Shown one piece after another: positions 26,310 through 35,103 of a DNA stretch of 64,000 nucleotides. The first letter of the stretch is position 1. The number at the start of each line of letters is the position of its first letter. The translations under genes and the position numbers were made by a program. Below the pieces are notes generated by a model that ran no database searches, was not told the origin of the DNA, and saw only the letters and a list, made by a program, of their open reading frames with translations. This DNA is from Leptospira soteropolitanensis (GTDB lineage: Bacteria; Spirochaetota; Leptospiria; Leptospirales; Leptospiraceae). The stretch covers positions 29,055 through 93,054 of the forward strand of contig NZ_JAMQPN010000012.1 in NCBI RefSeq assembly GCF_026151655.1, written 5' to 3'.

Positions 26310-27275
26310 TCATAATTGATAGTCAGTGAGACCTTTTCGTAAATCTTGCTCTGGAAAAAATCCTAAATTTGCAAAGGATTGTTCATCGTAAATTGCCACC
26401 GACTCTAATAGTGGTTGGAGAGGGGAACCGTGAAAAGGTTTCCTCCTGATGAAGGAAATAAACCTAAACATCAATTCTACAATTTTACCCCAAACACCTC
26501 CTACAGGGATCGGGATTAAAAACTTTCCGATGATACCAAGCTCTTGAAAGGTTCGGATGACTTGGTTTACGGTAACAAATTCTGGATGAGAAAATACATA
26601 AACAGGTTGTGTTGATTTTCCGTTTAACGTTTGTTTTGTCCATAAAGCAAGTGCTTTTGATGCATCTTCGATATGTATCAAGGATTTTTTTCGATCGGAT
26701 GAAATATAAGGATATATTTTTAGTTTGGCTAAAGATCGTAATTTTGAGATAAAACTTTTTGTACTTTTTCCGTAAATACTTGCCATGCGAAATACGGAAT
26801 AAGCTTCACTTGAGTTTAATACAAAATCTTCGGCAAGTGCTTTCGTTTTTGCATAAATGGTTTTTCCCGTCCTTTCACTGCCAATTTCTAAACTGACTTC
26901 TTTAGATCCATAAACTGAAACAGAACTTACAAAACCAAAATGGGGAATGTTTTTTGATTTTGCAAATTCTACGAGTAGTTTTGTGGAATTAACATTAATT
27001 TGGTGATAAAATTCTTCGGTAACTTTGATTCCGGAAACGACAGCAGCTAAATGAAGTATCAAATCCACAGACTCGGGAATCATAAAATCCTCTATTGAAT
27101 TGATTTTTGTAAGATCCCTTTCATAAAACTTAAAGTTTTTATGAAAACGAATGGAGTTTGGAAAGTTGGCATAACTTTTACCAATGGCAATGATTTTAAA
27201 ATCATCAATCAAACTATACAAAAGCTTTTTTCCTAAGACGCCACTTCCTCCAGTAATTAGAATCGTTTTTGTCAT
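26310..27275 (-). CDS. NAD-dependent epimerase/dehydratase
   Basis: The 321-residue extended SDR starts MTKTILITGGSGVLGKKLL, with the GxxGxxG dinucleotide motif, and has HLAAVVSG, FVSSVSVYG and the catalytic YAKTK. A hydrophobic stretch near residue 270-285 could touch the membrane. Such enzymes modify nucleotide sugars or act on sterol-like substrates; the substrate is not readable. ATG 27275 overlaps the stop of the DUF445 gene by four bases, supporting this start over 27299 and indicating an operon. Confidence 0.82.
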   Translation of the reverse strand: MTKTILITGGSGVLGKKLLYSLIDDFKIIAIGKSYANFPNSIRFHKNFKFYERDLTKINSIEDFMIPESVDLILHLAAVVSGIKVTEEFYHQINVNSTKLLVEFAKSKNIPHFGFVSSVSVYGSKEVSLEIGSERTGKTIYAKTKALAEDFVLNSSEAYSVFRMASIYGKSTKSFISKLRSLAKLKIYPYISSDRKKSLIHIEDASKALALWTKQTLNGKSTQPVYVFSHPEFVTVNQVIRTFQELGIIGKFLIPIPVGGVWGKIVELMFRFISFIRRKPFHGSPLQPLLESVAIYDEQSFANLGFFPEQDLRKGLTDYQL

Positions 27276-28492
27276 ACAATAAATACCATTTGAAACCAAC
27301 CGACCATAGCACCCAGGACCGCACCAACTAAAATTAATAATAATTCATCTTCTTGAAATGCAGATCTTAAAATGGATTCAAATTCTTTCGGGGGAAGGGC
27401 GGACATTCGGTCTCCCATCATGGTTTTAATTTCTAACGCTTCCCCTAAATATTCCTCTAAATGAAACGATTTTTCGACTGCATTGTCTGCCATCGCTACA
27501 GCGATCCTTTGTTTTGCGGTATCAAACTCTTCCATTTTTCCCGAAGCAAATAATGCTGGTTTTGCGAGGAAAGTAACGGAATCCACATGTGAGATAACTT
27601 CCTTACGGATAATACTGATTATATCTAAAGATGCTTTTCCAAAAATAAGTTCCGATAGGATGTTTTTTGGAGTAAGAATTTTTTCGCTTACTAGTTTTGC
27701 ATAAAGTCTGGAAACTTCGGATTGCCTTTTTAAAAATAAACCCTGGTAAGTAAAAATTCCTAAAAACTTTTTTGGTAAAAGAGGGCGAAAAATCATTTCT
27801 AATGCAAGATAATTGGTTAGATATCCAACGATTACACCTTGGATAGGAAGAGTCCACGCAAGTGGATAATAAATCATAAAAACCATTTGCACTAGACCAA
27901 GTAAAAATCCAAAATAAAAGCCAGACCTTTCAATGAAGCGAAACTCAGGAGCTCCCACTTCTTTAAAGAGTTCAACCACGAGGCCGACATTTTTACCGGA
28001 AAGTTTTTTTAACACTAGGGCTTTAACGTCAAATAAGGAATCGATATCTTTTTGAAGTTTTCGAATCACTTTCCTGATGGTAACACCACTTTCTCTTTTT
28101 ACCTTATGGTAAATTTCTTCCCGGACTACTTCAGGGATCATATCCCAGAGTTTCGGATCTAAAGCATCGGAAAACTCTCTCATCGTATAGCGAATGCTAG
28201 GCTCTAATGCCGGTAAAAAAACTAACTCCGCTTTTTTTGGGTCTACTTTTAAAAAAACTTCTTTAATGTTGAGAAGCCGTTCCGTGATGACATCAACGGA
28301 TTTACTCGCCATTTTATGAGCCTTTCTTGGAATGATTCCCTGCCATCCAAAGTAGGGTGGAATTCCCACAAATTGGATGGGATAAAACGTCATCTTAAGG
28401 GCAAGCCAGTTGGTCACCCAGCCGACAAATCCATAGGTAAATGGAATCATCAGGAGTTTCCACTGCTCAGATGTGATCCAATTCTCCCACAT
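27272..28492 (-). CDS. DUF445 family membrane protein
   Basis: The 406-residue product begins with the DUF445 signature: FTYGFVGWVTNWLALKMTF and IPRKAHKMASKSVDVI, repeated in the second half as GVIVGYLTNYLALEMIF and RQSEVSRLYAKLVSEKIL. Two membrane segments flank each half and a further one closes the C-terminus (LILVGAVLGAMVGWFQMVF). The internal duplication is typical. Function is unknown for the family. It is the first gene of a three-gene minus-strand operon. Confidence 0.85.
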   Translation of the reverse strand: MWENWITSEQWKLLMIPFTYGFVGWVTNWLALKMTFYPIQFVGIPPYFGWQGIIPRKAHKMASKSVDVITERLLNIKEVFLKVDPKKAELVFLPALEPSIRYTMREFSDALDPKLWDMIPEVVREEIYHKVKRESGVTIRKVIRKLQKDIDSLFDVKALVLKKLSGKNVGLVVELFKEVGAPEFRFIERSGFYFGFLLGLVQMVFMIYYPLAWTLPIQGVIVGYLTNYLALEMIFRPLLPKKFLGIFTYQGLFLKRQSEVSRLYAKLVSEKILTPKNILSELIFGKASLDIISIIRKEVISHVDSVTFLAKPALFASGKMEEFDTAKQRIAVAMADNAVEKSFHLEEYLGEALEIKTMMGDRMSALPPKEFESILRSAFQEDELLLILVGAVLGAMVGWFQMVFIV

Positions 28493-28733
28493 ATTTCGCT
28501 TTGAGTAAGCCCTAGAAGGGAAGTCTGGGGCAATCTAAATTCCTTTCGGATTTGTTTTTTCCCTCAATGGTCTTTGGGTTTCTTTTTTTTGCCGATACCC
28601 CTAAAAAAGATTTGCTTTGTGTACGGAAACGAACTACAAATGGTACACTTCGGCGACACTTAGGTATTTCTCGAAGTGCATTTGGAAAACAGTGGTTTTA
28701 CCACAAAGCGAATTTTGATTAGAGGGTAGGTCT

Positions 28734-31700
28734 ATGCGCGTTCGAGGAATCTTTACTGTTCTCGTTCTCATCTCATTGGTTTTTGTCGGTTGTTCTCGGA
28801 AAAAGAAATCGATGCCGTTCTGGTTCCTTTTAGGGACTGGTGGTGCGGTGGCTGATTCAAAGACTGGTCTCGACACTCCTCCTGATTCGAATGGTGTTCC
28901 TCTTCCTACTCCTGGGGATTCTGTCGGAGTAACCGATCCAGATGAAGTTCCTGGCAATCAATCCGAACAAGAAGTGCCTAATCATGGCCCTGCTCGCGTA
29001 ATCGGAACCATCGTTCCTGCAATTTCTGGTGTCCCCGCGAATGTTGTCTGTGGAAATCCCGGTGCTCCTGCCGCTCCTGGATGTGTCGATCTGACTTTAA
29101 TTGCAGTTAGAGTCGAAGTTGCCAATGGAAATACAAATACTCTTGTCGCAACCACAAACGCGGGAGCTGATGGAAAATTCATTTTTGATTTAAGTGATCT
29201 TCCTAACAATAACTATAGAGTACTTATCAATACAGGATTTGGACTCAATTACACCTACCAAGATTTTTCCTATGTATTTGATCCTACCCAAAACCCATAT
29301 ACTTTAGTCAATGTAGGTAACCTTCTCGCCGAACGTTTGTATTACGGTCAAGGTCCGGCACAATTTGTGGGAGTGGTGACAAGTCCTGGATTTTCAGGTG
29401 GCGGTGTTGTCATACCTCCAGGTCCCATTGCAGGGATTACTGTATCTATTGTGGACGCGAATGGAAACACTGTCGCTACCGGAGTGACAAATGCAAACGG
29501 ATCTTATGTAATTAATATCAACCCTTTACCTAACGGAAATTATACTGTGGTCTATTCAGGAGATTCTGTAGAAGTATCAGGGCAACCTTTTGCCAATACT
29601 TCAGAATTTATCCATTTTACCTTTCCTGGAACCAATCCAAATACAGTGGCTGTTGTTGACTTGGGAGAAACGAGTCTCCCTTGGATGGCAGCGACAGAGA
29701 GTGACCTCCATTTAACAGGAAACATACTGAACGGTGCAATTGCTTCAGATTCTACATCTGTCTTTACCATAAAATTAAAGAATGAACAAGGCGCTATTTT
29801 ACAAACGGCACAAATTACGGGTAATGGAAGCTTTATTATCGAAGGAAGTTATCTTTCAAACGGTGTATATTATTTAGAAGTATCCAATCCTGTATTTTAT
29901 TCTGCTTCTCGATCGTTTTTGTTTACTGCATCGCCAACAGGCGGAACGAAAAACGTAAGTTTAACAGATCCGATTTTCATGGTGGCAAAACCTTCTTTTG
30001 TCACTGGGTTTGTCAAAGATGCCAACGGAGACCAAGTGGCGGGTGCTGTGATCAATGTAAGGCCATCGACAAACCAAGCACCTTCCCGCATCCTTTATTT
30101 GAAAGATGATCCAATTTTAGGAAATGCGATCAAACTTTGGATTGTAGAAGCCTTGAGTGCAGTTGCAGGAACTAATTGTTCTTTAAACCAAACGGGTTCT
30201 ATTTGTGCCTGCGCTGTGAATCCAACGGCTTCCTGTTTGGTGTCAGCGCAAGGTTCTGGACCTTGGGCTTACCAAACTTATGGAAATAAACTTTATGAAG
30301 TCAATCCAAGTACCAAAGAAGTATCTTTTCTGGGAGCAAGTGGGCTTTGGGCTTATTACATTTCTGCTCCTGGATTTGAAAACTACTGTGGTTCACAATC
30401 CGCTCCTTGTTCATCAAATCCTTTACAAATTAGTTTGAATGGTAACAACTATAATGCGGGAACGATCTCACTTACATCCATAGCGGCACGTTCCCAAATT
30501 GCTGGAACGATCTCGGTTCGTGATACGGCACCAACAACCAATTCCATTCATACAAACCAGTCCGGACTTTTTGTGGTTCTTTTGGGAAATACTTCGGCAG
30601 ATGGTACTACCTTGGCCCATATCACAACAACTTCCAGTGGGCAGTTTAGTTTTGGTGGAAGTTCTTATGTAGTTTCTTTACCAACGATCCTTCCTCCTCC
30701 GTTTACGAACGATGAAGCTGGTCGCGTGGGATATGCATTGTATCAATTGGGTTCTGGTCTTGCGACTACCTTATCGCAAACACCAAACGTAGCTCGTAAC
30801 AATGATAGTTCTGCTTCTGTAGATATCATTAATGGAAACGAATACAATTTCCGCCAAAGTTCTTATCAAATGATTGTTGTGGATCGTGTGGCTCCATCTT
30901 ACCAAACAAGTTATTTATCATCCACCAGTTTGCGAGTTGATACATCTTCTGTAGCCACAAACCAATATGCTTCTTCCCCTGTTTTATATAATGTAAACGG
31001 AGTTGTGATGCATAGCCCAAGGGCCACAGTTACGGGTGTGGTGACGGATGCTGTGTCCACTCAGAACGTGAGTGGTGCTACGGTGACTCTTGGACGTCTT
31101 GTGGGGGGAAATTTTTCTGCTGATGTCCACAGAGACTGCTCGGGTGGTTTTGATTCGCCAAACTGTTCTGTTTCTTCCACAAGAACATCTGGTTCAGACC
31201 AATTAGTTGGATCTGTTACTTCACAATCAAACGGAAGTTATAGTTTCCCATTCCTTTCCCCTGGTTCTTATCAACTTCGTGTGGAAAAAAATGGAATTAC
31301 CACTTACTTCCCTGTAGAAGTGGGAACTGGTGGTGGGACGGTTGTGGTCAATACTCCAGTGATTACCAATGACGGTCGTGGTCATTTAACAGGATCAGTG
31401 CGAACTCCGGGAGGATTTTCTTTCCTTGGAACTTATTCTTTAGAGATTGTGGATCCAAATGGTGGTGTTTTACGTCCATCAGCAGGAGTCCAACCTGCGT
31501 CGATTGCAACAGGATCCACTGTATTCTCTAATGCAAGTCAATACACAATATTTAACATCAATGCAGGTCGTTGGAAAGTTCGTTTTGTTTCGGCCGGGTA
31601 CCAAACTGTGGAAGGTATTGTGGATATCCAAGCTGATGTCACCACAAACTTCGACATCATAACTTTTGTTCCTGGCAGTCAAACCAGTGGATCTATCTCT

Positions 31701-32462
31701 GGACGTACCTTGTCAGCTCTTTATAATACTGGAGTTTGTAACCTAACGGCACGCATTCGACCTGGCGTAAATGTAAAATCAGGGGCTTATGCGATCGACG
31801 CCAATGGTGTGACAATCCCAAGTGTAAAAACGGCAACTGACGGATCTTATGTGATCCCTTCGGTTCCTCCTGGAAACTACACTTTAGAAGTATCTGGTTC
31901 TGGAAAAAGGGGAGATTGTACTTCCGTTTCCGAAAATTATGCAACAACCTACAGGACGGTGGTTTCTGCCGGTTCAGAAACACCTGCAAACCAAAACATT
32001 CTAGTCACACCAATTCTTGCAGATAATGAAATTCGAATTGTGCTTTCTTGGGGGGCTAAACCACGGGATTTGGATTCCCATTTGCAATATGGAAATGCGG
32101 CGAATGACAGAATTGTTTGGAATAATAAAACTCCTCTTGGTTCTGGAAATGGTAGCTTAGATTATGATATCACTACTGGATATGGTCCAGAAACTATCAC
32201 CGTGCAGGGATCGATTTGGAATAAACCTAACCGTTATTACAGTATCTATAATTGGTCTGGTGAAGCACTTATGGGAATCTCAGGAGCCAATGTGCGGATC
32301 TTCAAGGGAAGTGTAGGAGAAGTGAGAAACTATTCCATTGCGCCAAACCATTCGAATCGCTGGTGGAAAATCTTCTGTATCGCACAAGATAAATCCATAT
32401 CGGATGTGGGAACTCCTGGTTGCAGTGCTTCCAATTTTATAGAAAGATCAATGTATTATTAG
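28734..32462 (+). CDS. Very large lipoprotein with carboxypeptidase-regulatory-like repeats
   Basis: The 1242-residue product has a leader with lipobox LVFVGCSRKK. The mature part contains at least four to five beta-sandwich repeats of the CarboxypepD_reg/SdrD-B type, each with a phrase such as GVTNANGSYVININPLPNGN, SNGSYSFPFLSPGSYQLRV or DGSYVIPSVPPGNYTLEV. The C-terminus (EIRIVLSWGAKPRDLDSHL) resembles the YfaP/DUF2135 domain. A surface-exposed adhesive or structural role is likely. The gene is monocistronic, with GAGGGT ahead of ATG 28734. Confidence 0.8.
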   Translation: MRVRGIFTVLVLISLVFVGCSRKKKSMPFWFLLGTGGAVADSKTGLDTPPDSNGVPLPTPGDSVGVTDPDEVPGNQSEQEVPNHGPARVIGTIVPAISGVPANVVCGNPGAPAAPGCVDLTLIAVRVEVANGNTNTLVATTNAGADGKFIFDLSDLPNNNYRVLINTGFGLNYTYQDFSYVFDPTQNPYTLVNVGNLLAERLYYGQGPAQFVGVVTSPGFSGGGVVIPPGPIAGITVSIVDANGNTVATGVTNANGSYVININPLPNGNYTVVYSGDSVEVSGQPFANTSEFIHFTFPGTNPNTVAVVDLGETSLPWMAATESDLHLTGNILNGAIASDSTSVFTIKLKNEQGAILQTAQITGNGSFIIEGSYLSNGVYYLEVSNPVFYSASRSFLFTASPTGGTKNVSLTDPIFMVAKPSFVTGFVKDANGDQVAGAVINVRPSTNQAPSRILYLKDDPILGNAIKLWIVEALSAVAGTNCSLNQTGSICACAVNPTASCLVSAQGSGPWAYQTYGNKLYEVNPSTKEVSFLGASGLWAYYISAPGFENYCGSQSAPCSSNPLQISLNGNNYNAGTISLTSIAARSQIAGTISVRDTAPTTNSIHTNQSGLFVVLLGNTSADGTTLAHITTTSSGQFSFGGSSYVVSLPTILPPPFTNDEAGRVGYALYQLGSGLATTLSQTPNVARNNDSSASVDIINGNEYNFRQSSYQMIVVDRVAPSYQTSYLSSTSLRVDTSSVATNQYASSPVLYNVNGVVMHSPRATVTGVVTDAVSTQNVSGATVTLGRLVGGNFSADVHRDCSGGFDSPNCSVSSTRTSGSDQLVGSVTSQSNGSYSFPFLSPGSYQLRVEKNGITTYFPVEVGTGGGTVVVNTPVITNDGRGHLTGSVRTPGGFSFLGTYSLEIVDPNGGVLRPSAGVQPASIATGSTVFSNASQYTIFNINAGRWKVRFVSAGYQTVEGIVDIQADVTTNFDIITFVPGSQTSGSISGRTLSALYNTGVCNLTARIRPGVNVKSGAYAIDANGVTIPSVKTATDGSYVIPSVPPGNYTLEVSGSGKRGDCTSVSENYATTYRTVVSAGSETPANQNILVTPILADNEIRIVLSWGAKPRDLDSHLQYGNAANDRIVWNNKTPLGSGNGSLDYDITTGYGPETITVQGSIWNKPNRYYSIYNWSGEALMGISGANVRIFKGSVGEVRNYSIAPNHSNRWWKIFCIAQDKSISDVGTPGCSASNFIERSMYY

Positions 32463-32476
32463 TAGATAGTTTTTTT

Positions 32477-32515
32477 GAAACGGCCCACATGCATTGCGGA
32501 TGCCGTTTCCAATTT
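32477..32515 (+). terminator. Hairpin after the large lipoprotein gene
   Basis: GAAACGGC (32477-32484) pairs perfectly with GCCGTTTC (32502-32509). The T-rich tail on the plus side is weak (CAATTTCTTT), so this is a probable but not strong terminator between two convergent genes. Confidence 0.5.
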
Positions 32516-32541
32516 CTTTACCTATTTTAATCTAGGAAAAT

Positions 32542-33324
32542 TTAGGAAAGGATAGTAACGGAATACTGTCCTTTTTTTTCATTCACTTGTAAGTCTAAGT
32601 CATAGAGATTCGATAGATTCTTATCGGTTAACACTTCTTTTTTGTTCCCAAAACTGATAACGTTTCCTTCTTTTAATAAGAGTATTTTAGAAAAGTCTTC
32701 GGGGATCTCTTCGATTCTATGTGTGATGAGAATTCTTGTCATTTTCGGATTTGACATTTTTAATTGAGATAAAGATTTTCCAAAATCCGTTCTCGCTGTA
32801 ATATCTAATGCAGCTGTGGGTTCATCCAAAACTAAAATTTCTTTTCCCACACCGAAAGCTCGTAATAATAGAACCTTCATTTTTTCGCCGGAAGAGAGAG
32901 TAGAGTATATTTGATTTTTTTTGTGATTGAGGCCAATGGAATCTAACAGAGATTCTGCGATTTTTTCTTGTTCTATTGTTGGTTCTTTATAGAGACCAAG
33001 AGTTCCGATGATTCCAGTCAAAACCATTTCAAATGTGGAAAGTCTTTGTAGTAGGGTTTCTTGGTGGCCGGGTTGCACCATTCCAATTCGATTTTGTAAA
33101 GGTGCCATCGGAGTTTCCCCGTAGGTTTCGCCAAATGCAGAAATAGATCCTGTTGTGGGCCAAGAATAACCAAATAGTAAATTGATTAGGGTTGTTTTCC
33201 CCGCTCCATTTCTTCCAATGATGGCAAGAGAATCACCTTGGTTTAAAGAAAAATGAACTTGGTCTAAAATCTTTTTGTCGGTTCTTACAAACGAAACGGA
33301 ATCAAAACGAATTACTTCACTCAT
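32542..33324 (-). CDS. ABC transporter ATP-binding protein
   Basis: The 260-residue product has all ATPase motifs: Walker A GRNGAGKTT, Q-loop region RIGMVQPGHQ, signature LSSGEKMKV, Walker B EILVLDEPTAALD and the switch His in ILITHRIEEIP. The arrangement resembles the YlmA/ModF-type ATPases. No permease or binding protein is adjacent, so the partner is unknown. Its ATG overlaps the upstream HDOD gene by eight bases. Confidence 0.85.
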   Translation of the reverse strand: MSEVIRFDSVSFVRTDKKILDQVHFSLNQGDSLAIIGRNGAGKTTLINLLFGYSWPTTGSISAFGETYGETPMAPLQNRIGMVQPGHQETLLQRLSTFEMVLTGIIGTLGLYKEPTIEQEKIAESLLDSIGLNHKKNQIYSTLSSGEKMKVLLLRAFGVGKEILVLDEPTAALDITARTDFGKSLSQLKMSNPKMTRILITHRIEEIPEDFSKILLLKEGNVISFGNKKEVLTDKNLSNLYDLDLQVNEKKGQYSVTILS

Positions 33325-34810
33325 TTGATTTTTTAAATAGAAGTTCGATTTTATTCACGGCAGCAGAGAATACATCGATGTTATCTAAATTAAATTTTGC
33401 GAGTAGGATTTTGTCAATGGCATAAAACCCTTTTTTCTGCTCATGATAATCGGCCATCATATTTGCCATATATATGACTTCGACTAAATCACGTAATTCT
33501 GCTGGAGCTAAAAATGGTTTGTGATGGTATTCGATGGCAACACGTAGGTCGAGAGGGAATTCCCATTTTTCGGCAAGAAGGGCACCTAGCTGTGGGTGGC
33601 TAAGTCCAATGGCCATCTCTTCTAGTAGAGTTGAGTTTCCTGAATCAACGCCTCTTTGGTAGGTCTCAATTTTTTTGAAAAAGGCCCGATCCACTGATAG
33701 TAAGAGGAATTTTCCTATATCGTGTAACAAAGCACTTACGGCAATGATATCTGCAATTTTGTTTGTATGATTGTTTTCTGTGGCCAAATAACGTGCGTAA
33801 TAACTGCACCTGCTGGAATGGTCCCAAACATCCATCATCTTTCCATATTGGCCATCCATGATTTTACGGACTCCGGAAACATAGAGAAGATTTCGTAAGT
33901 TCTTGAGGCCAACCACTTTGACTGCTTGTAAGATAGAACTGACTTGGCTACGGTTTGCAAAAAATGCGGAATTGGAAAGTTTTAGTAAATCTGCAGAAAG
34001 TGCAGGATTTTTTTCTATTTCCTGAGATATCATATGTAAGTCAGAATCAGGGTTGTTGCAAAGTTGGATGATTTTTGTAAGAGAATGCGGTAATGGAGGT
34101 AATCCATCAATTTCGTTTAGAAGTTTTGTTTTTAGGTCTGTTTGGATTTCTACAGGAGTTGTGACTTCTGGAACAGATAGAGTAGCGCGTGTTATTTTGT
34201 CATTGGTGAAAATTTTGAATTTTTCCGAGCCAATCCCTGAATTTTTTAATAGGAGTTGAATCAGTACTAATCCTAAACCTGCGGATTCTGTGCTGTCTGA
34301 AACATCAGTAAAAGCATCAGAAAGGTCATTATAATTCTTTGCCACTTCGATTCTTCGGTTAACTCGTGCTAATTCCTCTTTGGTGATAGGAGCGTTGTTT
34401 TCCACAGCAAAGTGAATGGATTTCCCCTCGACTTTCATGAGTAGGCTAATGTAGTAATTTCCTCCATCTAACCGACTCAATTGTTCATTCCATTTCATGA
34501 TGATATTTTCTTGGAATCGGGACATACCTTTGGCATAATCACTAGCATTTTGGATGTCCAAATTTTCTCGAGTGAAGTAGTCGCGTTTTGCATTTGCCTT
34601 GTTGGCGTTCATGAGGAGTTCTTTGAGGACTGTGAAGATGACTTCTACTAAATAAAGTTTATCCATATACCCCATTACATGGACAAGTAATGCGTATATC
34701 TCCTGATTTTGTTCTTCTGTAACAAAGTAAAAGTTAATTCTGGATTCTTTTGAGGTCTCTAATTGAGAGATAATATCTTGAAAATTCACTAACGTCTTTT
34801 CCCGTAACAC
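33317..34810 (-). CDS. GHKL-type ATPase domain fused to HDOD domain
   Basis: Residues about 50-215 resemble a histidine-kinase-like ATPase: an N-box (ELLMNANKANAKRDYF) and a G-box (SAGLGLVLIQLLLKNSG). Residues about 230-440 are an HDOD domain (LPPLPHSLTKIIQLCNNPDS, KNPALSADLLKLSNSAFF, SALLHDIGKFLL). There is no dimerisation/phospho-acceptor helix, so it is not a normal kinase. HDOD proteins are often signalling outputs. Start at GTG 34810. The ABC ATPase follows in the same operon. Confidence 0.8.
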   Translation of the reverse strand: MLREKTLVNFQDIISQLETSKESRINFYFVTEEQNQEIYALLVHVMGYMDKLYLVEVIFTVLKELLMNANKANAKRDYFTRENLDIQNASDYAKGMSRFQENIIMKWNEQLSRLDGGNYYISLLMKVEGKSIHFAVENNAPITKEELARVNRRIEVAKNYNDLSDAFTDVSDSTESAGLGLVLIQLLLKNSGIGSEKFKIFTNDKITRATLSVPEVTTPVEIQTDLKTKLLNEIDGLPPLPHSLTKIIQLCNNPDSDLHMISQEIEKNPALSADLLKLSNSAFFANRSQVSSILQAVKVVGLKNLRNLLYVSGVRKIMDGQYGKMMDVWDHSSRCSYYARYLATENNHTNKIADIIAVSALLHDIGKFLLLSVDRAFFKKIETYQRGVDSGNSTLLEEMAIGLSHPQLGALLAEKWEFPLDLRVAIEYHHKPFLAPAELRDLVEVIYMANMMADYHEQKKGFYAIDKILLAKFNLDNIDVFSAAVNKIELLFKKSNE

Positions 34811-34917
34811 TCTTATATTTTAATTTCTTTTGGACGCAATAGATATTTTTTTCCCATCCGATTTCTATTTTGTCCCAGGGGACTTGTATAGTGATGATAA
34901 CAGTGGAGGAAATCACT

Positions 34918-35103
34918 ATGGATATGTTAGACCAAATGAATTTGCATTTGCTTATGCAAGAGAGATTAGAAAAAATTTTAGAGGATATGGAAAGAAGACC
35001 TAAGGGGAAATCCAAAAAAACAAAGTCTTTGGATCGGATTCCTGCAAATAAGGAACAAGCTGAGTGGAATTTACAAGAAATACCTGTTCTATTCGGTGCT
35101 TAA
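34918..35103 (+). CDS. Small protein of unknown function (61 residues)
   Basis: ATG 34918 has GGAGGA seven bases upstream, one of the best ribosome-binding sites in the window. The product, MDMLDQMNLHLLMQERLEKI followed by a basic K/R-rich middle and an acidic C-terminal part, should be a helix with a basic loop. It shares its TTAA stop with the convergent DUF115 gene. I do not recognise a family. Confidence 0.6.
   Translation: MDMLDQMNLHLLMQERLEKILEDMERRPKGKSKKTKSLDRIPANKEQAEWNLQEIPVLFGA

Noticed and set aside
34734..35015. 93-codon minus frame upstream of the HDOD gene
   Set aside because: It overlaps both the HDOD gene and the small plus-strand protein in other frames and has no ribosome-binding site.
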